Shown: positions 50,545 to 60,156, numbered from the stretch's first letter. The stretch: DNA of 64,000 bases from Spartobacteria bacterium UBA695 (GCA_002298145.1 DBMP01000006.1:248001-312000); one strand, 5' to 3'. Program-made: numbers and translations. Notes: generated by a model from the letters alone, not told the origin.

Positions 50545-51213
50545 TTATGCCGCTTTGAGGCGGCGCATCCGCTGCCCCAAGACCAGCACGCCAAGGCCAC
50601 TGAAAAGCATGGCCCAGGTCGCCGGCTCTGGAATGGCTTGGTAGTTATAGATCACCGTGACCAATTCATCCCCATAGGTCACTTGGGCTGTCGTCGCATT
50701 ACCGCCCGTGTAGCTGGTCCAAGTCGTTGCCGTCCCCGTCGTGGCAAGCGTTACGGTACTCTCCGAAAACTCTTGGAGAATTCCAGCACTGGTGAGAGGC
50801 GATGTCGTTCTTGTATCCGATCCCGTCAACGTACCGGAAGTCACCGTCTCATTTGGCGCGAGCACGGGGGCTGAATAGTGATCGGAACTCGCATCGCGGA
50901 TCAAAGAAACATACCCCCCGACGTCACTGAGTGTAAAGGTCACGACCGTATAGCTACTAACGTTCGTCGCACCGGAAGGCCCCGCCGTAACCGTCAACAC
51001 CGTGGAAAGATTCCCTTGAAGGCTAATCGTCACGGAGTCCAGAGTACCTAGCGAGGTATCGAAACCATCAACCGTAATAAAACCCTGATAATTCGTCAGC
51101 GTTTGCCCAAGGGTGCCAGTCACCGAATATGATAATGCCTTTGCCTGCGGCTCCCCTAGAAAAACCAGCGCCATACCGACAACCGTGGCCATCGCAATCG
51201 TTTTGAATTCCAT
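50545..51213 (-). CDS. PEP-CTERM choice-of-anchor E-like protein 1
   Basis: 222 residues. A signal peptide (TIAMATVVGMALVFLGEPQAKA) precedes a beta-rich domain (SYSVTGTLGQTLTNYQGFITVDGF) and a PEP-CTERM tail (IPEPATWAMLFSGLG, then basic QRMRRLKAA). An AGGAGGAAGAA ribosome site lies directly before the ATG. It is a tandem paralog of the gene at 51573: the two share SYSVTGT, LTN and GFDT..GTL segments. Such choice-of-anchor E domains are found in secreted proteins with PEP-CTERM tails; the function is unknown. Its own promoter lies in 51214-51516. Confidence 0.8.
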   Translation of the reverse strand: MEFKTIAMATVVGMALVFLGEPQAKALSYSVTGTLGQTLTNYQGFITVDGFDTSLGTLDSVTISLQGNLSTVLTVTAGPSGATNVSSYTVVTFTLSDVGGYVSLIRDASSDHYSAPVLAPNETVTSGTLTGSDTRTTSPLTSAGILQEFSESTVTLATTGTATTWTSYTGGNATTAQVTYGDELVTVIYNYQAIPEPATWAMLFSGLGVLVLGQRMRRLKAA

Positions 51214-51516
51214 TTCTTCCTCCTCTTTTGTTTTTGGTTCCTTCCAGGTCTACCTGGAATAACAAAATCCGTGTCCGCGCTTGTAGGAAATCCGCATCAC
51301 AATTGCAAGCCATATCCACTGAAAACTTCGCAATTTTAAGTATAATTACCTACGTAATTATAAGCACTATCCTTAGTGCAAAGATTACATCATTCCATAG
51401 TAGAGCAAAGCTTCATCCTATCGCCAATATTGGGCCGCAGCCACATCACCCAGTTTCTGTGATGAGAAAACGGGGAGCGCCTCAAAAACACCTCTTTTGC
51501 CCACCAAAAAAACGGC
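51214..51516. other. AT-rich intergenic region between tandem PEP-CTERM genes
   Basis: About 300 bp, clearly lower in G+C than surrounding genes. It contains the AGGAGG site of the downstream gene at its left end and probably that gene's promoter; ATAATTACCTACGTAATTATA at about 51342-51361 (on the plus strand) is an imperfect palindrome that might be a regulatory site. I see no gene. Confidence 0.5.
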
Positions 51517-51549
51517 AAAAAAAAGGGGTTCCGCCGAAGCGGAACCCCT
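51517..51549 (-). terminator. Terminator with UUCG loop after the second tandem PEP-CTERM gene
   Basis: AGGGGTTCCGC (51524-51534), loop CGAA, GCGGAACCCCT (51539-51549), eleven pairs; on the minus strand followed by eight T residues. The stem core GGTTCCGC is shared with the terminator at 50492, which fits duplication of gene plus terminator. Confidence 0.9.
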
Positions 51550-51572
51550 CAAATCAAAAGCTAGCAAAAATC

Positions 51573-52265
51573 TTACGCCTCTCTGTGGCGGCGCATGCGC
51601 TGAACCAGAACGAGCGTACCCACGCCGCCGAAAATCATCGCCCAAGTGGCGGGCTCGGGAACAGCAGTCGGGGTGTAGGTGTAGGTCACGGTGACAGCAA
51701 CCGCAGTATAGGTGTTTTGCTGAGTTGAAGTGTTGCCGTTCGAAGTTCTAAGAATCGTATCGGTTGATCCAGACAGAGTTAGGGCCACTTCATCAGTTGA
51801 AAATTCATCAAAACTTGAGGAAGTTAAAGTTTTGGAAGCAGTCCCCGTAGAGGAGGCCGCAACTGTGGTTTGCCCCGTGGCTGCAAGGGAATAACTTAGC
51901 CCAACGACCCTTCCGGTATCCTCGTCAACGGTATTAGGAATATCCACAACCGAAGTTTTGCTGAAAGAGGCGCCACTCAAATGCAGCGTAACTTCACTGT
52001 AAACGGAACCAGCCGAAGCCCCTATGGAGGAAACTTGGATACTTGTAGTGGCCGAAGTTACAATCGTAATGGATACCCCAGTAAGGGTTCCCTTCAAGGT
52101 GTCAAATCCCGCAACAGTCAGATCGACATCAGCAAAATTCGTCAACGTATAACCAGTAGTACCCGTGACGGAATAGCTAGCTGCCTTTGCTTGCTGTCCG
52201 GATCCAAGCAACACCAAAGCGGCACCTAACACCGCAGCCACTACGCTCTTTGTAAAAAGTTTCAT
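51573..52265 (-). CDS. PEP-CTERM choice-of-anchor E-like protein 2
   Basis: 230 residues. Signal peptide (FTKSVVAAVLGAALVLLGSG), then a Ser/Thr-rich beta domain and VPEPATWAMIFGGVG, hydrophobic stretch and QRMRRHREA. The ATG is preceded by GGAGGGG. It is the paralog of the previous gene, but its coding sequence looks A+T-richer than its neighbours, with many A-, T-ending codons; this may reflect transfer or relaxed codon use (not computed). Function unknown; exported and exosortase-sorted if an exosortase exists elsewhere. Downstream of ychF's convergent-direction gene order is unremarkable. Confidence 0.78.
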   Translation of the reverse strand: MKLFTKSVVAAVLGAALVLLGSGQQAKAASYSVTGTTGYTLTNFADVDLTVAGFDTLKGTLTGVSITIVTSATTSIQVSSIGASAGSVYSEVTLHLSGASFSKTSVVDIPNTVDEDTGRVVGLSYSLAATGQTTVAASSTGTASKTLTSSSFDEFSTDEVALTLSGSTDTILRTSNGNTSTQQNTYTAVAVTVTYTYTPTAVPEPATWAMIFGGVGTLVLVQRMRRHREA

Positions 52266-52480
52266 ATGTTCCCCTCCTGTTTGTTTTTTTTGATAGCCGA
52301 GCCCGTGAGGTGGTTCCCTTTGGCTCTAATTGTCCTTTTTGCGATGTGTTTTGTAGGGATTCCCTGTCAAAAATGCAAGTCATTCTCACCCACGATATAC
52401 CTTTTTTTTAGCACGTATAAGCACGCACAATCATACCGGGACCGGCTGTATCCGATCTGGATGATTACAGGACCGTATTT

Positions 52481-53623
52481 TTACACATTGAAGCGGAACT
52501 CCATCACGTCGCCATCCTTGACGACGTATTCCTTCCCTTCAATGCGCAGCTTGCCCGCTTCACGGGCTTTGGCAAAGGATCCGAGCTCGACCAGGTCGTC
52601 GAAATGGACCGTCTCCGCGGCGATGAAACCGCGCTCAAAATCGGAGTGGATCACCCCGGCGGCTTGCGGTGCTTTGTCGCCTTCGTTGATCGTCCAGGCC
52701 CGCGTTTCTTTCTCGCCGGTGGTCAGGTAGGTACGTAATCCGAGCAGGTGGTAAACCGCACGAATGAGAGAGCCAACCCCGCTCTCCTCGACCCCGAGGT
52801 CCTTGAGGTATTCCCGGGCTTCCTCCTCGGGCAGATCGATGAGTTCGCTCTCGATCTGCGCGCTAATGACCACGGCCTCGGTGGCCAGGTGGGTGCGGAC
52901 GTAATCCTGCACGGCCTTGACGAAGCGGGTGGAGGGGTGAAGCTCGCCGCTCGCCGGGGCCTTGAGCTCTTGGGCGATCTGCGCCAGGTCGGCCTCGGCC
53001 ACGTTGCAGGCAAAGAGGGTCGGCTTCATCGTCAGCAGCATGAAGTCCCGGGCGAGGCGCTTCTCGTCGTCGCTCAGCTCAAGCGTGATGGCGGGCTTAC
53101 CGGAGTCGAGGTGCGGGATGAGCTTTTCGATCAAGGCGAGCTCCGCCTTGGCCACTTTATCGCCGGAGCGGGCGGCTTTTTGGTTGCGATCGCCGCGCTT
53201 TTGGATGCTGGCGAGGTCGGCAAGGATCAGCTCGGTATTAATCACCTCGATATCGCGCACGGGGTCGACGCTGCCCGCCACATGGTGGATATCGTCGTTT
53301 TCAAAACACCGGACCACCTGCACGATGGCGTTGACCTCGCGGATGTGGCTCAAAAACTGGTTACCCAGGCCCTCCCCCTGGCTGGCGCCGCGCACCAAGC
53401 CTGCGATGTCGACCATTTCGATGACCGCCGGAATGAGTTTCTGCGAATGGGAGATATTGGAAAGCACCTGGAGCCGGGGATCGGGAACGACCACGACGCC
53501 CTGGTTCGGGTCGATGGTGCAAAAGGGGTAGTTAGCCGCCTGCGCCTTGCGCGTCCGCGTAACGGCGTTAAAGAGGGTGGATTTGCCCACATTGGGGAGC
53601 CCGACGATGCCTGCGCTTAACAT
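52481..53623 (-). CDS. ychF: Ribosome-associated ATPase YchF (OLA1 family)
   Basis: 380 residues, about 15 longer than the usual 363-365. MLSAGIVGLPNVGKSTLFNAV opens the G1 site (Walker A GLPNVGKS), DIAGLVRGASQGEGLGNQFL is G3, and the specificity region shows NVAEADL instead of the NVDE-like segment; YchF proteins prefer ATP to GTP. The C-terminal TGS-like end (AWTINEGDKAPQAAGVIHSDFERGFIAAE) is typical. It is a cytoplasmic protein linked to ribosome function and oxidative stress control in E. coli. Highly conserved; probably transcribed alone. Confidence 0.95.
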   Translation of the reverse strand: MLSAGIVGLPNVGKSTLFNAVTRTRKAQAANYPFCTIDPNQGVVVVPDPRLQVLSNISHSQKLIPAVIEMVDIAGLVRGASQGEGLGNQFLSHIREVNAIVQVVRCFENDDIHHVAGSVDPVRDIEVINTELILADLASIQKRGDRNQKAARSGDKVAKAELALIEKLIPHLDSGKPAITLELSDDEKRLARDFMLLTMKPTLFACNVAEADLAQIAQELKAPASGELHPSTRFVKAVQDYVRTHLATEAVVISAQIESELIDLPEEEAREYLKDLGVEESGVGSLIRAVYHLLGLRTYLTTGEKETRAWTINEGDKAPQAAGVIHSDFERGFIAAETVHFDDLVELGSFAKAREAGKLRIEGKEYVVKDGDVMEFRFNV

Positions 53624-53697
53624 AGAGCGGGCAGGCTAGCGTCGAAACGCCCCGGCGCAAAGCGGAAATGCCGGGAAATTTCGCGGCTCAAAAATCC

Positions 53698-54144
53698 CTA
53701 CACCACCGCAGCGGGGAAGCTGGCGCGGTCGTCGGCTTCGAGCCAGTCAAAGAGCGTGGTGTGGGCCGGGTTGAGCCCCAGGCGGGTGCATTCGAGCACG
53801 AAGGATTCGCGCTTTTCGAGGTTGTTATAGAGACAGTAGGCCTCCATGGAGTCGCTCCAGGCGAGGATCTCCTCCGGGGTCTTGTCGAGCCCGTTCTCGT
53901 CGAGCCAGATGCCCAGGTCCTCGTCGCTGTAGCCGCGTTTGACGTGCGCCAGGAACTCGTCTCCGGTGACGCCCTTAAAGGTAAAGAGCGTCCGGTCGAG
54001 CGGGCAATCGAAGTGGTACTCCCCGGCTGTCCCGGCCAGTTCGGCACGGGCCTTGTCGGCGGCGCGGGCCAGGATGGCGTAATCGCGAACCCGTACGCGT
54101 GGGCTGCGCGGGGGCGCTTGCGTTAAGTCTTTGGCGGTGATCAT
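53698..54144 (-). CDS. DUF5069-type protein
   Basis: 148 residues. Starts MITAKDLTQAPPRSPRVRVRDY, the N-terminal motif (AKDLTxxPPRSPR) of DUF5069 proteins, and continues with ILARAADKARAE and WSDSMEAYCLY. No biochemical function is known to me for the family. ATG 54144 is preceded by GAGAG and gives the family-like start; the ORF runs on upstream (to 54189) without homology. Located just after the STT3-like gene, 51 bp downstream of its stop at 54196, so possibly co-transcribed. Confidence 0.7.
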   Translation of the reverse strand: MITAKDLTQAPPRSPRVRVRDYAILARAADKARAELAGTAGEYHFDCPLDRTLFTFKGVTGDEFLAHVKRGYSDEDLGIWLDENGLDKTPEEILAWSDSMEAYCLYNNLEKRESFVLECTRLGLNPAHTTLFDWLEADDRASFPAAVV

Positions 54145-54195
54145 GTTTTGCTCTCCTCTTTCAAGAAGCTTTCGGGGCCGTCCGGGCAAATGGCC

Positions 54196-55761
54196 TCACG
54201 GCGTCCCGGAGGGGCGGCGGATAAACACGCGGAAAATATTGTTGTCGTAGACCGGCTCCAGCCCGGCGGGCACGGAATGGGGGCGTTCGTAGAGCAGCCG
54301 GGCGAGGGATTCCTCGGGAACGGGCTCGCCAAGGATCGCGCTGCTCACCCGGTCCACGCGCGCCCCGTCGTAAGCAACCACGCAATCGACCTTGCGGCGA
54401 TCCAGGATCTCCAGGGCGGCGGGGGTCAGCCCGGGGCTTTCGAAAAACCGGGCGCTATCGACGATCCCCGGCAGGCTCTCGTGCGAACTGCCCGCCACGC
54501 ACGGCTGCCCGGACCAGTAGGCCAGCGCGGGGGACTGCCACCAAGGGGCCAGGATCGCCACCCGGCGCTCGGCCCGCAGCCGGGTGGCCACGTCGCGCAG
54601 TTGCACCGCCTCGTAGCGGCGTTCCAGGGAAAGGGAGCTCTGGCGCGTGTCGAGCATCCGGTCCCACTCCCGCGCCACCGGCCAAAGAGAAACAACCAGG
54701 ATAACCCACGCCAGCCAGCGTTTTTGGAACGTCTCCAAAACGGTCGGGAGCGCCAGGGCAAAGCCGACGGCCAGGAAATACCCCCAGCGGGCCTGCCACA
54801 AAGTCAGCACGCCCAGGGCCAGCAGCATCCCCAGCCAAAAGCCAGCCTCGGCATCGCGCTCGCGGAAAAGCCGCCACGCGAGCAGCAGCGGCGCGGCAAA
54901 TAGCAGCCAGCCGCCCCACGAAACCAAGCTCCCCGGCGTGGCACGGCCCAGTTCGCCCACCGTGTGGCTCCAGTTCTCGAAGTAAGCCAGAATGGCCGGG
55001 TCGGGCCGCCGGATCGGCCAGCCGTCCACGGCCAGCCCGAGCAGGAAAACGAGCGCGATGCCCCCCACCCAAACGAGCCGTTCGCGGTTAAAAAACGCCC
55101 GCCGGTAAGCCGCCGCGCCCAGCACGCAGGTCAGCAGGAGCAAAATCAGCGGCTCGTAGAGCGAAACCCACACCCCAAGCCCCCAGGCCAGCCCGCCGAT
55201 CACCGCCCGGGCACGCGTCAGGGGCGTCTTCCCCTCCACCGCCAGTGCCGCCACGGCGCAGAACATGATGAGCGACTGGTGATCCGGCCTTCCCAGCGTC
55301 GTCCCGTGAACCAGGATCGGGCTCACGGCAAAAAGCCCCAGCGCGGCGTACCTCCACCGCCCTCCCCGCAGCCAGAGCGCCAGGCCCGCCAGCACCGCGA
55401 GCAACGGCGAGACCCAAGCGCCCGCGCGGTCGAGCGCCACCGCCGCATCCGGGCTGAACGGGCGGAAAGCGAGCGCCAGCCCGGCCGTCAGGTAGTCAAA
55501 CGGCGCCGTGGTATGGGGGCGGGTCCCCTCCGGCCAGTTCTCAAACTCGTGCGTATGCACCGGCTGGCCCGGGTGTTCGTAGACTCGCTGCACCCGCGTC
55601 ATGCGCGAGTAGCAATCCGGATCGACAAAGAAAACCTGCTTTTGGATAAAGACATCGCCCGAGTTCCAGCAGCGCACCAAGCCGATGAGCGTCAGCCAGA
55701 ACGCCAGCCAGAGCAGGCGATAAACCGACCGGTTGCAAAAGGATGCTTCGGGGGGCTGCAT
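54196..55761 (-). CDS. STT3/PglB-like membrane glycosyltransferase
   Basis: 521 residues, about twelve membrane helices in the first 400 residues, then a soluble C-terminal domain. DPDCYSRMTRVQRVYEHPGQ near residue 47 is a DxD-type loop of GT-C enzymes, GRPDHQSLI near 155 resembles the conserved block of AglB/PglB, and WWQSPALAYWSGQP near 430 stands in the place of the WWDYG motif of oligosaccharyltransferases. These features suggest transfer of a lipid-linked glycan or sugar to a protein or lipid. The Asp-Tyr of WWDYG is not conserved, so substrate or mechanism may differ. It stands between the DUF5069 gene and the RND genes. Confidence 0.65.
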   Translation of the reverse strand: MQPPEASFCNRSVYRLLWLAFWLTLIGLVRCWNSGDVFIQKQVFFVDPDCYSRMTRVQRVYEHPGQPVHTHEFENWPEGTRPHTTAPFDYLTAGLALAFRPFSPDAAVALDRAGAWVSPLLAVLAGLALWLRGGRWRYAALGLFAVSPILVHGTTLGRPDHQSLIMFCAVAALAVEGKTPLTRARAVIGGLAWGLGVWVSLYEPLILLLLTCVLGAAAYRRAFFNRERLVWVGGIALVFLLGLAVDGWPIRRPDPAILAYFENWSHTVGELGRATPGSLVSWGGWLLFAAPLLLAWRLFRERDAEAGFWLGMLLALGVLTLWQARWGYFLAVGFALALPTVLETFQKRWLAWVILVVSLWPVAREWDRMLDTRQSSLSLERRYEAVQLRDVATRLRAERRVAILAPWWQSPALAYWSGQPCVAGSSHESLPGIVDSARFFESPGLTPAALEILDRRKVDCVVAYDGARVDRVSSAILGEPVPEESLARLLYERPHSVPAGLEPVYDNNIFRVFIRRPSGTP

Positions 55762-55776
55762 AAAAAAGGAGGGAGC

Positions 55777-58700
55777 TTACGGCACGGGAAGAACCTCGGT
55801 TTCCTCCGGCGCAGCGTGATGGATACCGACATGGGTGGCGCGGTGAGAGCGCAAAAACGAGTTCCGGTCGAGCACCCGCTCCTGGAACCATTCGAACATC
55901 AGGAAAAGCGCCGGAGTGACGTAGAGCGTCACCAACTGCGAGACCACAAGGCCGCCGACAATGACCAGCCCGAGCGGCTGGCGCGAGCTGCCGTCCGCGC
56001 CAAACCCAAACGCCAGGGGCAGCGCCCCCATCAACGCCGCGAAGGTCGTCATCATGATCGGCCGGAAGCGCTCCACGCTCGCCTCGTGCACCGCCGCCAC
56101 GCGGTCAAGCCCGTCGGCCATGCGCTGGAGGGCGAAGTCGATCATCATAATGCCGTTCTTCTTCACAATACCGATCAAGAGAAAGAGGCCCACATCGGCG
56201 TAGAGCGAAGCCTCTTTGCCGAAAAGCACCAGCGTCGCCAGGCCGCCCACCATCGCCACCGGCAGCGAGCTGAGCACCGTAAGCGGGTGGACGTAGCTCT
56301 CGTAAAGAATCCCCAGAATGATGTACATCACGAACACCGCGAAAATCATCAGGATGGAGAGGCTCTTAATCGTCTCCTTAAACACCAGCGCCTCGCCCTG
56401 CAAGCTGCCGCGCAGCGTCGGGGGGAGCGTCTCGGCGGCGGTTTTTTCGATGAAGGCCGCCGCGTCGCCGATCACCGCCCCGGGCACGAGGTTAAAGAAG
56501 ATCGTCACGGACGGGAACTGGTTGATGTGGTTGACCGCCTGCGGCCCGAGCCGTTCCTTCCAACGGGCCACGGCCTTGAGCGGCACCAAGTCGCCGCCCT
56601 TGTCCGGCTTCACATAAAGGCGCTCCAGGTTCTGCGGCTGGGAGCGGCCCGCGTCGCTCACCTCCATGATGACCTGGTACTGGTCGGTCTCTTTCTTAAT
56701 AAGGTAGACGTAGTTCTGCGCGTAGGCGTTGCGCAGCGCCGAGAGGATGGCCTGGGCCGAGACGCCGTAGGAGGCGGCCTGCTCGCGCAGGATGTCGACC
56801 TGCAAATTGGGCGTCGCCGTCTTGAGGTCGGAGTTGACGAAAAGGAAGCCCGGGTAGGGCCGCAGTTTATCGATGAGCTTGCGCGCGGCGTCGTTGACCT
56901 CCTCCGTGCTGATGCCGCTGATGGCGTAGGCGAATTTGCCCTGGGCATTGCCGGTGGCCCCGGTGCTGACCTGCAAGACCGGGTTGGCCTGCATATATGG
57001 AATCACCCCGGGTATTTTGGCGATCTCCCGGGCGATTTGAGCCATCACCACGTCGATCGGCGGACGCATCTGTGTGGGAACGAGATTGGCGAGAATGCGC
57101 GCCTGGTTGGAAGGCAGCCGCCCGGTGAGCCCCGAGATGGTGTAGGAAAGATCAACGAAAGGGTTGTCGCGCAGGATTTGATCCACTTTGTACTGAATTT
57201 CGCGCATCCGATCCGGCGAAGTCCCCTCCTGCACCATGAAGGTGCCGCGGATGGTACCGCTATCGCCCACGGGCAGGAACGACTTGGGCACCGTCTGGAA
57301 AAGGACCACTGTTCCCACCATGCAGACCACCCATGCCAGCGCGGAAATCCACTTATGGCGCAGGAAAAAGTGGAGCGAATCGCCATAAGCGCCGATCACC
57401 CGGTCGAGCACCTTTTTCACGTGCGTTTCGAGCCACGTCTTGGTGGCATTCTCGTGCCGGGCCAGCATCCGCGAGCACATCAGCGGCGTCAGCGTCAGCG
57501 AGACCACACCGGAGGCCACGATGGCGATGATGATCGTAATGGCGAACTCCTGGAACGTCCGCCCAATGAGCCCCGGCATAAAGACCATGGGCAGAAAGAC
57601 GGCGGCGAGCGAAAGCGTCATCGAGAGAATCGTGAAGCTAATCTCGCTGGCCCCGTGGTAAGAGGCTTCCAGCGCCGTCTCGCCCGCCTCCATCCGGCGC
57701 ACGGCATTTTCCAGAAACACGATGGCGTCGTCCACGAGGAACCCGATGGAGAGCGTCAAGGCCAGCAGCGACAAGTTGTCGATACTGTAGCCCAGAAGGA
57801 ACATCGCCAAAAACGTGATCAGCATCGACATCGGCAGCGCCACGATCGGGATGAGCGTGTCGGTGGCGCGCCCGAGGAAGATGAAAATAACAATGACCAC
57901 CAGCGCAAAGGCAATGAGGAGCGTCTCCTTCACGTCCTCCACGGAGTTGATGATGGTAATCGAGCGGTCGAACATCGGTTCCAGCTGAATGGAGCCGGGC
58001 AGCTCGTGCCGGAAGAACGGCAGCAAATCCTTAACGCCCTGAGCCGTGGCCACGGCATTCGCGCCGGACTGCCGTGAGACCGCCAGCACCACGTTCGTCG
58101 CGGCGGCGCTCCCCTTGCGCATCCAGAAATGGCGGGCCATGCGTTCGTCCTGCACGGAGTCGGTGACGTCCGCCACATCGCGCAGGTAAATCGACGCCCC
58201 CTCTCTGTACCCGATGATCAGGCCCCGGTAGGCCTCCGCGTTCTCAAGCTGCCCCTGCGGCTGGAGCAGGAACGTGCGCGAGGCACCGTCGAACTGCCCC
58301 GCGCCCTGGTAGCTGGTCCCGGCCTTGATGGCGTTGGCGAGGTCGCTCACGCTGAGGCCGAGCGAGGCCAGCTTGGTCGGCGAGACCTTCACGCGCACCG
58401 CCGCCTTGGAGCCGTAAATATCCACCTTCGCCACGCCCGGCAGAATGCTGATGCGCTGGGCGATCTGGCTGCTGGCGTAGTCGTAAAGCTGCCCCTGGGT
58501 GAGCGAGGCCGTGGTCAATACGAGGTAGATCACCGGCTGGTCGTTTGGGTTGAACTTGGTGAAAAGGGGCGGCGAGGGCAGGTCCTGCGGCAGGCTGGAG
58601 CTGGCTTGGTTAATGGCCGCCTGCACGTCGGTCGCCGCGGCGTCAACGCTCTTGTCCAGCTTGAACTGGAGCGTGATCGTGCTGACCCCCTGGGAGCTTT

Positions 58701-58950
58701 GGCTCGTCACGAGGTCCAGGCCGGGGATCTGCATGAACTGGCGCTCCAGCGGCGTCGTCACGTTGGCAGCCATGGTCGAGGGGCTCGCGCCCGGGTAGTT
58801 GACCGTGACGTTGATGACCGGGAAATCAATGGCGGGCAGATCGTTGACGGCCAACCGGTTGAACCCGAGGATGCCGAAGACGACGATGCACAGCGTGCAC
58901 ATCATCGTCATGACCGGGCGTTTGATAAAGGGAGCGGAGAGACTGGCCAT
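55777..58950 (-). CDS. RND efflux pump inner-membrane protein (MdtB/MdtC type)
   Basis: 1057 residues with twelve membrane helices. Family hallmarks: PAIDFPVINVTVNYPGASP near the start, the proton relay acids in LVDDAIVFLENA, and GIVKKNGIMMIDFALQ in the second half. It exports drugs or metabolites using the proton gradient, together with a periplasmic adaptor and an outer-membrane duct. The adaptor gene ends 13 bp upstream (58964), forming a two-gene operon; no outer-membrane factor is present here. A long antisense open frame over this gene (54964-58077) is an artefact of base composition. Confidence 0.93.
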   Translation of the reverse strand: MASLSAPFIKRPVMTMMCTLCIVVFGILGFNRLAVNDLPAIDFPVINVTVNYPGASPSTMAANVTTPLERQFMQIPGLDLVTSQSSQGVSTITLQFKLDKSVDAAATDVQAAINQASSSLPQDLPSPPLFTKFNPNDQPVIYLVLTTASLTQGQLYDYASSQIAQRISILPGVAKVDIYGSKAAVRVKVSPTKLASLGLSVSDLANAIKAGTSYQGAGQFDGASRTFLLQPQGQLENAEAYRGLIIGYREGASIYLRDVADVTDSVQDERMARHFWMRKGSAAATNVVLAVSRQSGANAVATAQGVKDLLPFFRHELPGSIQLEPMFDRSITIINSVEDVKETLLIAFALVVIVIFIFLGRATDTLIPIVALPMSMLITFLAMFLLGYSIDNLSLLALTLSIGFLVDDAIVFLENAVRRMEAGETALEASYHGASEISFTILSMTLSLAAVFLPMVFMPGLIGRTFQEFAITIIIAIVASGVVSLTLTPLMCSRMLARHENATKTWLETHVKKVLDRVIGAYGDSLHFFLRHKWISALAWVVCMVGTVVLFQTVPKSFLPVGDSGTIRGTFMVQEGTSPDRMREIQYKVDQILRDNPFVDLSYTISGLTGRLPSNQARILANLVPTQMRPPIDVVMAQIAREIAKIPGVIPYMQANPVLQVSTGATGNAQGKFAYAISGISTEEVNDAARKLIDKLRPYPGFLFVNSDLKTATPNLQVDILREQAASYGVSAQAILSALRNAYAQNYVYLIKKETDQYQVIMEVSDAGRSQPQNLERLYVKPDKGGDLVPLKAVARWKERLGPQAVNHINQFPSVTIFFNLVPGAVIGDAAAFIEKTAAETLPPTLRGSLQGEALVFKETIKSLSILMIFAVFVMYIILGILYESYVHPLTVLSSLPVAMVGGLATLVLFGKEASLYADVGLFLLIGIVKKNGIMMIDFALQRMADGLDRVAAVHEASVERFRPIMMTTFAALMGALPLAFGFGADGSSRQPLGLVIVGGLVVSQLVTLYVTPALFLMFEWFQERVLDRNSFLRSHRATHVGIHHAAPEETEVLPVP

Positions 58951-58963
58951 GCTTTTCTGGGTT

Positions 58964-60061
58964 CTACTGAGGAAGAATGTCCACCGCCGCGCCCGGCGAG
59001 AGCGCGATCTGCCCGGTGACGACGACGGTTTCCCCGGCTTTCAGCCCCTCTTTAATCACCAGGCTTTCCTCCTGGCGCTGGCCCGGCTTGACGCGGCGCA
59101 GCTCAACGGTATTGCCCGTCTTGACGACAAAAACAAACGGCCCATCCTGCCCCACTTGCAGCGCCTCGTTGGGAATCAGCACGGCTTCTTTGAGCGTTTC
59201 GAGCACGAGGCGGACGTTAACGAACTGCCCGGGCCAGAAAAGCCGGTCTTTATTCTCCAGGAGCGCCCGCAGCCGGACGGTGCCGGAGTTCGGCTGCACG
59301 CCGCTGTCGAGGAAGTCGAATTTCCCCTCGCGCTTTTTGGCGGGATCGTTCGGGAAGCCCGCCTCGACCTTGAGCGTTCCCGCCTCAAAGTAATGGCGCA
59401 CCTGCGGGAGCACATCCTCGGGGATGGTGAAATCGACGTAAATGGGGTCCTGCCGCTGGATGACGAGCAGCGAGGTGGAGTTGGAAATAACAATATTGCC
59501 CTGGTCAACGTTGCGCTTACTGGCGCGGCCGCCGATGGGCGAGCGGATCTGGCAGTAGTCGAGATCAATCTGCGCCGAACTCACCGCCGCCTCGTCGGCC
59601 TGGACCGTCGCCACGGCGGCCTCGGCGGTGCTGCGAACGCTGTCGTACTCCTGGTCAGAGACGGCTTTCTTCTGCCGCAGATCCTCGTTGCGCCGGACCT
59701 GGATGAGGGCGTAATCGGCCTTGGCGCGGTCCTGGGCCAGCGTGGCCCGGGCCTTGGCCAGCGCCGCCTGGAACTGGCGCGGATCGAGCGTAAAGAGCAG
59801 ATCGCCCTTGGCCACCTCCGCACCGTCCTTGAAGTGAATGCCGATCATCGCCGCGGAGACCTGTGGCTTGATGATAACGGATTCAAACGCCGTACAATTG
59901 CCGATCTCGTCCAGGTAAAAGGGGACATCCCGGGTCTCCGCCTTGGCGACGGTCACGGGACGCGGGGCTTTGGCGGACGCTTGAGGAGCCTTCCGTCCGC
60001 AACCGGAAAGCGCCAGCGCCCCCCCTGTCAGTAAAATCGGTAAAAACCGCAGAAAGTGCAT
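58964..60061 (-). CDS. RND efflux periplasmic adaptor lipoprotein
   Basis: About 365 residues. The lipobox in MHFLRFLPILLTGGALALSGC gives a lipidated Cys near position 23. Further on: PVTVAKAETRDVPFYLDEIGN (first barrel strand), a helical hairpin at about 100-170 and RSPIGGRASKRNVDQGNIV (lipoyl half). It joins the inner-membrane pump with an outer-membrane channel. The start at 60061 gives the compact lipoprotein signal; ATG 60073 is the alternative. First gene of the pump operon, and divergent from the pectate-lyase-like gene 95 bp away. Confidence 0.9.
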   Translation of the reverse strand: MHFLRFLPILLTGGALALSGCGRKAPQASAKAPRPVTVAKAETRDVPFYLDEIGNCTAFESVIIKPQVSAAMIGIHFKDGAEVAKGDLLFTLDPRQFQAALAKARATLAQDRAKADYALIQVRRNEDLRQKKAVSDQEYDSVRSTAEAAVATVQADEAAVSSAQIDLDYCQIRSPIGGRASKRNVDQGNIVISNSTSLLVIQRQDPIYVDFTIPEDVLPQVRHYFEAGTLKVEAGFPNDPAKKREGKFDFLDSGVQPNSGTVRLRALLENKDRLFWPGQFVNVRLVLETLKEAVLIPNEALQVGQDGPFVFVVKTGNTVELRRVKPGQRQEESLVIKEGLKAGETVVVTGQIALSPGAAVDILPQ

Positions 60062-60156
60062 AGGGATTATCATTTATTGATTCCGACCCGAGTTCAACCC
60101 GGAATAGCTTGATTCTTCGAGGCCCGGTGGTAGCAGAATACCCCACTCCTATCTCT

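Noticed and set aside
54964..58077. Long plus-strand open frame of about 1037 codons
   Set aside because: It is antisense to the RND pump and STT3-like genes; its translation is highly basic and has no recognisable domain. A G+C-bias artefact.
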